A stretch of DNA of 64,000 nucleotides from positions 1,066,501-1,130,500 of the forward strand of contig JAFEUB010000736.1 in assembly GCA_024529925.1 (NCBI GenBank), in the 5' to 3' direction. The translations under genes and the position numbers were made by a program. Source of the stretch: Ophthalmolycus amberensis. Lineage: Eukaryota; Chordata; Actinopteri; Perciformes; Zoarcidae. Positions within the stretch are counted from its first letter, which is position 1; every line of letters begins with the position of its first letter. Positions 1 through 8,912 of the stretch are shown here, one piece after another. Below the pieces are notes generated by a model, which saw nothing but the letters and a program-made list of their open reading frames with translations, was not told where the DNA came from and did no database searches.

Positions 1-25
1 GATTTCCACAGAAGAAAAGTCACTC

Positions 26-31
26 TTTATT
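26..31 (-). terminator. m6pr polyadenylation signal
   Basis: On the minus strand this reads AATAAA. It lies about 280 bases past the m6pr stop codon, so the gene's 3' UTR runs from 307 down to roughly the window edge. Confidence 0.6.
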
Positions 32-307
32 GTCACTTTGTAATATCGGATAAGTCACTCATTTGTTTGACATCAAACAGCTGAATGAAATGCATGGGGT
101 CTGTCAGCCCTATGAGTAACTCGTAAGTGACGAGAGCAGATCACCCAGTCGTTGCTCTAGGCACAAGTCTGGAATACACGCTGACAGGTCCTAACCTAAG
201 CCAGCACAGGAAAAACAAGACTTGTGTCTAACAGCAACCGGCCGCTTGTGAAAGAGTAAACTGTGTCACACAGCGAAACTTTCTGTCCCACTTCTGACGT
301 ATTGAGG

Positions 308-3300
308 TCACATAGGCAGTAAGTGGTCATCTCTCTCCTCTGGCTCTTCCTCTAAAGGTTCTGTGGCCACTCCCCTGTAAGCCGGGGCATTCTCCCGATT
401 CCGTGACCGACACACAAAGTCACATCCATCCTGCAGGGGGGGGGGGGGGGGGGGGGGGGGGTTAAGTTTATTGTGAATTATTTTTTTTAAAGTCACACGA
501 GCCTGATGTTTTAATGACGTTAAATGAAGGCTTACCGCTGTCATGTTGCCAAATTCCACCCAAAAAGCATAATTCGGGAATTGCTCCATCCCTTTGGCTC
601 CAACAATCAGTCGTTGGTAGAGGAAACCTCCAATGAGATAAACAGCCAGAACACAGAAACCACTGGAAGAAGAGAAGGCCTATGATCATTAATCAGTCGT
701 GTGCCTTAACGTTAAGGGTTTTTGTGTCATAACAGACTGCATTTACGCACATGATGAGTATTATGGAGCCAGCGCTGATGTGGGACTCAACAGCTTCACA
801 CATAGCACTGGAGTCCAGTTCAAACAGGTAGAAACAGTCCTGCACCCTCTGCCTGTCCTCCGCCACCACCTTCAGCTGGTCCTGCGAGTGAGATGGTGAG
901 AGAAAAAAAAGGTAAATACAACACACAAGAGGAAAAGGAGACTAATGGACACAGGAGAAACATGAGGCCATGTTCAGACCTGCATTGTAAAGAAAACACT
1001 TTTATTCAGGAAATACATTTTACTCAATAAACTGCAGGGGTGCAGACAGAAAGGGCTCCGGCAAAAAAAAAAGAAGAAAAGTTGACCCCTGATACTAATT
1101 TCAGACGATACAATCTGACGTCGTTCAGCAACATGCTGCATTGTACATGCGCACATGCTCTTGTCGATTATTGTGTACCATCAATGGAATATTTTGTTGG
1201 CCTTCCTTGTAATCATCAAGATGAAGAGTAGACTCACTGTGACGAATTGCAGAGTTGTGAAACTGTGCGTCATAGTATTATATTTCGCTGTGCAGAGTTT
1301 GCAGAGCTGTTTCTCAAAGATGCCTTCCTGGATCATATGTCGTCTGGTACCTGAAGCAACATGCCCCTACAAACGCAGAGCTTTGCATTTTTTTGTTTTG
1401 AACACGTTGACATTTTTGGTTTGAGCCCCTGGGGCCATATTCCTCAGGTCAAACATGTTAGATTATCTGTCTGTCCCACGCACTCGCCTTAAGACCCGTG
1501 GTGACCGAGCTTTTGAGGCAGTAGCACCAAGGCTGTGGAATGCTCTGCCTTGCACCCCGACCTTTTACAGATTCTGTGAATTCATTCCAGAATCAGCTCA
1601 AGACACACCTGTTTAGACTGGCATTTGACTAGAAAATTCAAGTCCTAGGCCTGCTTTTAAACCATGTTTTAATCTTGTACTTTCTGTGTGTATGTAAATG
1701 ATTGCCCCTTATATGGTCACTTTGTGACTTATGTCTGTATTTACTTACATTCCATGCCCATTATCACTAAGAGTGCACTAATCCCTTGTCTTTTTTTGGA
1801 TCAACCAATCACACCTCTTTACAATAATGCATCACACCCAACAACAATGTCAACCACACCTCATCACCAAGTTTCTGTCCCTTCCTGCCTCAAAGCTGCT
1901 CTGAGAAGTTTCTTAATCACTAAGCTAGGACTCTCTGAGAGTATCCTCAGAGTTCTTGTGAATGTGGCCACTAGGAAGTTAGCATTTCCTTTCACAAAAC
2001 GAGTCATCCAAAAGTGTCCTTTACCAAATCCACTTTCTTGTTGCAGGAGATCCTGATCATGGCTCTCCTCGTTTCTTTGGAACAGTGGGCATCATATCTG
2101 TCACCGTTGTTGTAGATCAACATCACCCAGTCACCTGCAAGAACAGTAGAGTGTCAGAAATAGACCATGCAGACACAATACTGATCTAAATCACTTCAGG
2201 AAAGGTTTAATCTCGTGGTCAGATATAATGCAAGACTTAACAGTGAACAATTCTACTGCATTTTTGGGCTTATTATGCTCGTAGTTTGTCTCTAAACACA
2301 ATGCAATGCTCCGACCTAAGATTCCAAATCACAGACGGTTAACATTCAAACACGAAGTCAGAGTCAGTCTTTTATTCGGCAGAGACTTACTTCCTCCAAT
2401 GGCCTCCGTTGCATTATACAGGCCAACCACTGTTGGTTTACTTTCCAGGTTTCTTGTTGTCCAGCTGAACAAGGCCGGCTCCGGGAAAACCTCCTGCATC
2501 TCCACACAGCTGGAACACATATGTGTAACTATCAGGTCCAATCTTGGCCTCTGCTGTAAAGCTGCCAACATGAGAACAAATCCCAGTAAACGATTAATAA
2601 CATGCGAGACAGCGGTGAACACTGAGGACAATCAGGCAAAATGCTTCCGTCACGGTTGGTTTGCGTATTCAATTAGTGCGGAGTTTTTGACAGGCAGGAA
2701 AACAAAAACAATCTAACGTCATGTTGATGGCGCTGAATGTGCAGGTACACAACAGAGACACGTCTTACTTCTTATGGGCAAGTGACTCGAGTCGACTGAG
2801 GACTTTGCGTTCTGAGGCCGACTCGTTTAACAGTTCACAGCTTTTGGTGCCGTCAGTGGCGTAGACCCCACTCCCACACAGGACCAGCTGAACGACCAGG
2901 GTCCACAGCAGGAAGGACCCTCCGCCGCGACTGTTGAGCACCTGGCACAGATGATGCGGGAAAAAATTGTTAAGACTTATTACAATTATCACCATTTAAT
3001 CAATTCTCAAATATATTACTTGTAATTCATTAGAAATGAAGGATGGACATAATTAAAATCTATAATGAGAGATGATAGTAACTGTTAAACATCTGATTTG
3101 TATCGATACAGTTTAAACTACAGAAACGAATCGAACGATGTTATCCATCACTTTTAGCGCTGAAAGGAGACGTCAATTAGAGCGACAGGCAACTACTTTG
3201 ACAACAGATTCATAATTTAAGTCATTTTTCCTTTAAAATTGCAAAAGGATTTCTGCCTTTATTCGTCATATATGTTATTAAACTGAATAACTTTGGGTTT

Positions 3301-3952
3301 TAGACTGCTGATCTGCCAAAAACAAGCTATTCATCCCCTTAAGCTCTGGGACATTTTTACTTTATCATTATTATTTTACAAACACAATGATTACATCTTA
3401 AATGAAAATAATCATTAATTGCAGCTCGAATCCTGCTGACATTTCTTTTGTGGGCAAAACTGCAAATCAAAGTGCAGGACTGCTTTATGGTAATGTTGGA
3501 TTTTTATATGATTCTTGAATCAATGTAATAAAGTACCTTTATTTGTCAGGTATTTAATTCACCGAATAACCAGAAACAGAGAAAACCGGTTTGTCTATTT
3601 CGTGCATACATTACATACCAAGAGAGGTGATTGTATCCATATGAAATAACTTAAATGATGGGATGCATGCTCATTCGTTTGCTTCTTCAACAGAAAAACA
3701 CAACTAGGACGAAACTACCTCTCAATTTTTTTAGACAAAAAATATTTTAAGTGTAGGCTACAATATATCAATAATTCATGTGACTGGGACATGAAGTTGT
3801 GACACCACATAGCCTAAAGCGTGTGCATGCAAAATGTCTGTTCATCTGCGCATGAGGCAATAACTTTTCTAGAGGAAGCAGTCCGTTATTAATACATCTC
3901 TGGAAAGCTTAACAGAGTTTAACTTTAGGCTGCATCGTGCACCTACCTTCAT
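308..3952 (-). CDS. m6pr: Cation-dependent mannose-6-phosphate receptor
   Basis: Single-pass type I receptor of the trans-Golgi network and endosomes that carries mannose-6-phosphate-tagged hydrolases to lysosomes. Seven coding exons: 3952-3947, 2941-2769, 2561-2391, 2134-2025, 881-751, 662-536, 430-308, all with GT..AG borders. Exon 1 encodes only Met-Lys. Exon 2 encodes a hydrophobic signal peptide. Exons 3-5 encode the lumenal sugar-binding domain: the Gln of GLVQ, the Arg of TRRAM and the Glu and Tyr of AEDR/CFYLFELD sit where the family's Q-R-E-Y ligand set is expected. Exons 5-6 encode the membrane helix and RLIVGAKGMEQFP. Exon 7 ends in EERDDHLLPM, the acidic-dileucine sorting signal bound by GGA/AP-1. 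One extra base near 2440 breaks the frame inside exon 3; without it the product is 279 residues, against about 277 in mammals. Family identity is very secure; intactness is uncertain. Confidence 0.93.
436..461. repeat. G26 homopolymer, the C-tract of the last m6pr 3' splice site
   Basis: An uninterrupted run of 26 G on the plus strand. On the minus strand it is C26 immediately before CTGCAG and the last m6pr exon, so the whole polypyrimidine tract of that acceptor is a cytosine homopolymer. Confidence 0.9.
882..2024 (-). other. m6pr intron 4 with LINE remnant
   Basis: Intron between the exons at 2134-2025 and 881-751. It holds the plus-strand LINE fragment listed separately (1440-1690). The rest shows no coding or structural signal that I can support. 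Confidence 0.7.
1440..1690 (+). mobile_element. Degraded 3' end of a non-LTR retrotransposon (L2/CR1-like LINE)
   Basis: The plus strand encodes TRGDRAFEAVAPRLWNALP and then, after a frame change, FQNQLKTHLFRLAFD followed by a stop. These are the characteristic C-terminal residues of the reverse-transcriptase ORF of L2/CR1-type LINEs common in fish, followed by a short A/T-rich 3' UTR. It is 5'-truncated and frameshifted, so inactive. It lies in an m6pr intron, in the opposite orientation to the gene. The exact family cannot be named by eye. Confidence 0.7.
2942..3946 (-). other. m6pr intron 1
   Basis: About 1 kb of A/T-rich sequence between the Met-Lys exon and the signal-peptide exon. The donor is GTAGGT and the acceptor TGTGCCAG on the minus strand. 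No gene, repeat family or structured element is recognised in it. Confidence 0.7.
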
Positions 3953-4360
3953 GACTTCTTCTACAGTCAATGAGTAGGTTCCTTTGTTAGTTACGGGTTT
4001 AACAGATCTTTAAACATGTAGCCCGTTGTGTAGTGAGCTTCGTCGCGCTAACGTCGCTTCCTGGTCGACTTAATAAAGCAATAAAGCTGCTATTTTGTTC
4101 TGCAATTAAAATAAAGTACACCTGCATGTACTCGGGAGTTGTAAATGAACGTTGTTAGCGGCACGCTTTTCCTGTCCTGGATAAGAAACGCGCTTTTGTT
4201 CTCAAATTGTGTGAAGTGGCATCCAAGAGGCTAACAGGCTACAGGCAGCGGCAGGGGAGTGCGGAAGTGAAACTAAACACACACGCGCACGTGACCGTCC
4301 AGATGACGCGCGACCAATGAGCTGCTGCCCACCGCATCAGCTGACCAGAGGACGTACAGT
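3953..4360 (-). promoter_or_regulatory. m6pr 5' UTR and promoter region with E-box and CCAAT motifs
   Basis: Directly upstream of the m6pr start. CpG-rich stretches lie at 4030-4070 and 4250-4350. The second contains GCACGTGACC (CACGTG core 4288-4293), similar to the CLEAR element bound by TFEB/TFE3 at lysosomal genes. It also holds CCAAT at 4314-4318, a TGACGCG stretch just before it, and TCAGCTGA near 4338. The transcription start is not visible, so the link to m6pr is positional inference. Confidence 0.45.
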
Positions 4361-4675
4361 TGAGTGAGAAAGAGGAAAATGTCAAGCATAGAAGGGCATG
4401 ATGTCTACAGTTGAGGAAACAGTTGAATATGTTATGGCTCACTGTCAGAAATAAGAGGAAGAAAGAATAAATAATAATAATAATGCATTTTATTTGTAAA
4501 GAAGGCATATAATTAAAAACCTCAGCAAGATTAAAGTACATAGAACTCAGAATCAAAGAAGTAAGTGTTGTCAAATACTATATCAGTATCTTGGATTGAC
4601 TTATATTGATAAAATGTGAGCCCGTTTTTAATTTTTAATTTATTTTGTATTAAATAATAAGTACAAGACATCCTG

Positions 4676-4765
4676 GTTCACACTCCATACCAGTTGGTGG
4701 TGGTAATACGCAAATTCGTTGTTTGCCAACCGCCAATGAACGCCAAAGAAGAAGAAGATGTCCGT
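4676..4765 (+). repeat. Short interspersed repeat fragment ending in (AAG)n
   Basis: Contains CCAGTTGGTGGTGGTAAT, then GTTTGCCAACCGCCA, then CGCCAAAGAAGAAGAAG. This motif chain recurs in many fish genomes as the end of a dispersed repeat. Assignment is by recollection of the pattern; the class is not determined. Confidence 0.4.
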
Positions 4766-4934
4766 AGTTTCCCCTGTGTGCTTCTCTTAACGCTGCACAA
4801 ACCACTACAAATATTTGATCAGTTATTAAGCTGCGTCTCCAGATCAAGCACAGTATTTTAAAAAAGGGAAATTCACGTCAGATTCACAACTGAGTGGAGA
4901 TGGATACAAACCAAAAACCATCACTTCTTTGGCA

Positions 4935-4940
<6 letters not shown>

Positions 4941-4988
<48 letters not shown>
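4941..4988. repeat. (CT)24 microsatellite
   Basis: Perfect CT dinucleotide run of 48 bases. Confidence 0.95.
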
Positions 4989-4990
<2 letters not shown>

Positions 4991-5439
4991 GCATGGCATA
5001 TTCTGCTTTTTCAAGGACAAACACATGGCACTAAATGATACATAACATACAGGATAAATAACTGTATAAAGCCAACAAGACAACAACCAAACAACTCAAA
5101 CTTAAGATCATCAAATAAACAACAATGACAATACAATTATGTAACCAAACTAAACATTGAGAGACACAGGTCATTATCTCGTTCCAAGGATCAGGTATTT
5201 AATCACATCCAATACAAGATTAAAAATTGACACCATCAATTTGGTGCGATGGGAGATTTAGTATTAACAGAAGACTGTTACCTCTCATCAACTCTGATGA
5301 GGCACTTTTCAAATAGAGGCCCTGTATGCAAAATCGTATCATGTTATTGGACTTTGGGCTACATCATGTAGCCTATAATGTTCCAGGGCTCCAGGCAAAA
5401 ACTGTAACCATCAATTCTATAAAGGTTTACCAACATACA

Positions 5440-5740
5440 CTCACATTTGCAAGTTTATCAAGTTCACCAAGTTAAAACGAATGCAGTCTAATACAACAGT
5501 CCTGCAATAGATCCATACGCCTCCATGAGGGTTATAATGTTCAGTTTTCGTTAGAGAGATGTTGATTTGAACTATTTGGTAATTTTGAAGGCTGTTTGTG
5601 GTGCTGTTCAATTCTATTGCGTGACACTAAGAGGTGGTTTTAATATTTAATCTACCCTCATTGTTGGGGTGGACACCATAATCTTCTCTCAGTAGCATAG
5701 TGCAATACAATTTACCAGCGCTGCAGTCTATGAGACTAAA
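5440..5740 (+). repeat. Dispersed MITE-like repeat, copy 1
   Basis: Contains GAATGCAGTCTAATACAACA, CCTGCAATAGATCC, AATGTTCAGTTTT, GCTGTTTGTGGTGCTGTT and AATATTTAATCTACC in the order known from a dispersed repeat frequent in teleosts. Copies at 6975-7190 and 29708-29970 share blocks of it. No coding capacity, so a non-autonomous element is likely. Confidence 0.55.
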
Positions 5741-6974
5741 TGAGGTTACCAACTTATTTTCAAAAAGAAAGGTCGGCTCTTGGTCACTTGGAAGTATGAG
5801 ATGATTGTAAATAAGTTTTTACAACACTGTTGTTTGACTTTGTTTGCCTTTGTTTATTTATATATGTATTTATGTATTGCATCGTTGGTAATGATGTCAC
5901 TTAATCACCTGAACTCTTTTATATTTACTCCCTTTAAGGACCATAATAAATCTTGTACATAATTATGTAATCCTTTATGCAGTTGTGATTTAATTTCCCT
6001 CTTCTCTTATTGTCAACCAGACTAAACTAAACTACACTCTCCAAAATGATCATGAAGTTGATTCAACACCTCTCTAAAACACTTCTTAACAAAAGCAAAA
6101 AATCATAATCTTCATGACTAAAGGATTTATTGCAGGTTTGTTGTGTAACACTGCATTAGTTTTATTTTTGTACAACTAATTACCTGCCAATGAGTGTCTG
6201 TTGTCACTGAAACAGCGTGATAATCACATATTTAAGAAGTTAATAACTGTGCTCCAGTACAAATATACCGCTGTTGTTTAAATAACATTCTTTTAAAACC
6301 ATGTAAGAAGCATATTTTAAAATGAATTACATTTTAGTAGGGTACGTGTACAAAGTAGAGTACAAGTATATCCAGTTTACTGTTTAATTGCAGCCACAGC
6401 ACATGATGATGCAACACTTGTTGTCTATTTAACTGTGCCTCATCCTTTCAATTCATCATCATGAATTTGAATACAAGTCACAGCCTTTAACCTGTTACAG
6501 GTCTGATCAGATTGATTTCCCTGAAACAATGCCCCATTCTTCCAATCATAACCCAGCTTGCAAGATAAGATTAAAGATGATAAACATTCATCAGTAGCCT
6601 GTGTTGTTCCTTCATGAGGAAACAGTTGAAAAAACAATATATGGGAAGAGAGTTTAGTTTGTACACTTTTTTTTTTCATCATTGTTAGCTTCTTACCCTC
6701 AACAGAAATTAAAATGAAAAAATAGAAGAAAAAGTTATATACTATAGAGAGGTCAGTTCATTTCAGTTACTTTATTGGCATTTACAAATAAAAAAACACA
6801 TTATATTTGCAAGTCCCTTGTTTATGCACAAAGACAAAATAAGCAACAAAGCAAAATAATGTCTAATATTTCAGAATGGATAGGCTTCAGTCCCTTCTTT
6901 CCTGCGCAGGGAAAGCAGATGTAGATAATAGATGCGTACAAAATATGTTTTCACAAAAATGTTGAACTATTTCT

Positions 6975-7190
6975 TTCAACAAAAAGTAGCCATACACACT
7001 CAGTTGCCAGTCTATTTGGTAGACCTAGCTAAAACTAATGCCCTTATTGATACAAATGGAAGTATAAACTGTAATACAATTCAACAACACCACAGACCAT
7101 AAAGTCTGCAAAATAACCATAACATTTAATTACCTGAACAAAACTGAACACTCTCATAAACCTTGTGAAGATTTATTGCAGGGATGTTTA
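6975..7190 (-). repeat. Dispersed MITE-like repeat, copy 2
   Basis: Begins CACTCAGTTGCCAGTCTATTTGG and ACCTAGCTAAAACTAATG. Its right half, reverse-complemented, reads CCTGCAATAAATC, GTGTTCAGTTTTG and CTGTGGTGTTGTTGAATTGT, matching the copy at 5440-5740. The two ends therefore carry pieces in opposite orientation, as expected for an element with inverted ends. Confidence 0.55.
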
Positions 7191-7559
7191 TATGACACGA
7201 TACAGCTTGAGATTTATAATTAATAATAATTTGAATATACTTATATCATTTAAAATGAAGTACAAATCTGAATGAGAAGTCTGTTTATGAATGTTAAGCG
7301 AGTGAAGTGAAGTATAACCGGAGAAGTTCAACAAATCAGAGCAACAGGTTAAAGAGGGAACTGTCTTATTGTCTTTATTTTGTGATGTTAATGACAGAGT
7401 GGTGGTGCTCCACATGTTTAGGTACTCAATCAACGTAGTAAAGCAGTCATTGTTGAACAAATCATTTACTTGTAAATGCCCCTCCCTTGGTTTACTCCTC
7501 TGTGATTGCGTCATCTTTTTTTAATCATAAGAAACAGTTTGTATATTTTCTTTCTCCCT

Positions 7560-8317
7560 CCTCTTTACTATATCTCATGGGAATGTAGGGACGTTTTTAT
7601 AGGCCTCAGTGAGCTTTCCACCTATTTGTGTGTGTTTGTGTGTGTGTGTGCGCGCGCTATGCATTCTTACTTTCTGTCTCCCCTCCCCCACTCTCCTCAG
7701 ACCTACCTTACCTGGCTGTGTGTTTTGTGCAGACACACCCGGCTACTCCACATCAACCAATCACTGCTCCAAGCTAGAAACACCAAGGAGGTGTACTTCC
7801 TGTGTTTCGGGAGAAAGGAATGGAGCAAGAGAGAGGAGAGAGTTTTGTACTTTATTTGGCCAGGGGGGGCCCACACAGGCGACCACATTGGCAGTAGAGG
7901 GGACTAAAGTATTGGACGGGCTCGACAGACTTTTGCTTGATTTATTAGAGATCTCCCTGTTCAGCAACAGCTACGGGGAGGACAAGACAGAGAGAAGGAG
8001 GAGGGGAAAGATAAGTGTCAATCTGTTGAAACTTGTTTGGGAATTTGAGGAAGGAGGGGAGGTGGAGCGAGACAGAGAGAGAGAGGCAGCAAGAGGGAAA
8101 AACAAGGAGAGCTCAGGCGTAAACATCACGTTTTTCACAAGAGCTAAAGTATTGAGAGTAAAGGGCAGCTTTGATTGATTTAAAAATGGAGATTTGCTAT
8201 GTCAGCTAGACAATGTGTATACAGGGAATGAGTTCTTGTCTGTTGTGCAATCCCATGCTTTTGAGCTGAACTGGACCCGGGGGGAGACAACAGATCTCCC
8301 CAGGATTCAACATTCAG
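7560..8317 (+). other. arhgef5 upstream region and 5' UTR exon
   Basis: A purine-rich stretch ends in a good splice donor, CATTCAG|GTGAGT, at 8317/8318, facing the acceptor at 8893/8894 of the first coding exon. It is therefore taken as the 5' UTR exon of arhgef5. Its start is not defined. Open frames crossing it (for example one ending at 8178) have no domain and do not join the gene in phase. Confidence 0.5.
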
Positions 8318-8893
8318 GTGAGTTGCTTCACTATTACTTCTTTCATGGACTCGGATGAACACTTCGTCTGTAAATTGCTTCTAGTTCGAGCAGATTTAGA
8401 TCCATCCTAGTTATGGTTTACATGTTACATGTCATGCCTATGTGTCACATGCCCTCACTTTCTGAAAGACTTCTTTTGGGGTGCTGTACTTTGCAAGTCT
8501 GTGCTGCATTCTTAGAGAACTGTAAGAGGGTGTAACCTTTTATCTGGCATAGTCTTCTACTTTAAAGTTATTATACAACCGCTGGCGTGGACTATTATAT
8601 AGCTGTTAGCTCTAAAGTGTAAAGGTTGCAATTTAGTGCATTTGACAAAATCAGACAACAGCAGACTGAAGACGCAGCATTGTCGCAGCTATCAGGTAGT
8701 AGCAACGTTAGAGAAATATAGTTTTTCAGTGTACACTCACAACTCTGTGACATTAACTAAGTCGTTAAAAGGTTGCAGACTTCTCCATATTGCTTAAATT
8801 GACCTGCATTTCTGTTTTTTTTGTCCCTGAAAATAGTTTGACTCTTAATGCTGGATTTCTAAATTGACCATGTGGGCCTTTGCTTTCTTTTAG
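8318..8893 (+). other. arhgef5 intron 1
   Basis: Spacer between the inferred 5' UTR exon and the first coding exon. Donor GTGAGT, acceptor TTCTTTTAG. Nothing else recognised. Confidence 0.55.
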
Positions 8894-8912
8894 GTTCTCC
8901 AAATTATGATCG

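Larger units (their letters stand above)
4361..7559. other. Intergenic region between m6pr and arhgef5 promoters
   Basis: A/T-rich spacer between two divergently transcribed genes. It holds a repeat ending in AAGAAGAAG (about 4676-4765), a CT microsatellite (4941-4988) and two copies of one dispersed repeat family (5440-5740 and 6975-7190). I see no convincing exons; the open frames here are short and lack splice or family support. Confidence 0.6.

Noticed and set aside
1688..2056. Plus-strand open frame of 122 codons
   Set aside because: Runs from the LINE remnant into an antisense m6pr exon; no family features.
2306..2716. Plus-strand open frame of 136 codons across an m6pr exon
   Set aside because: Antisense shadow of m6pr exon 3 and its introns.
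7609..8178. Plus-strand open frame of 189 codons before arhgef5
   Set aside because: Low complexity, lies in the inferred 5' UTR, stops before the donor at 8317 and has no recognisable domain.
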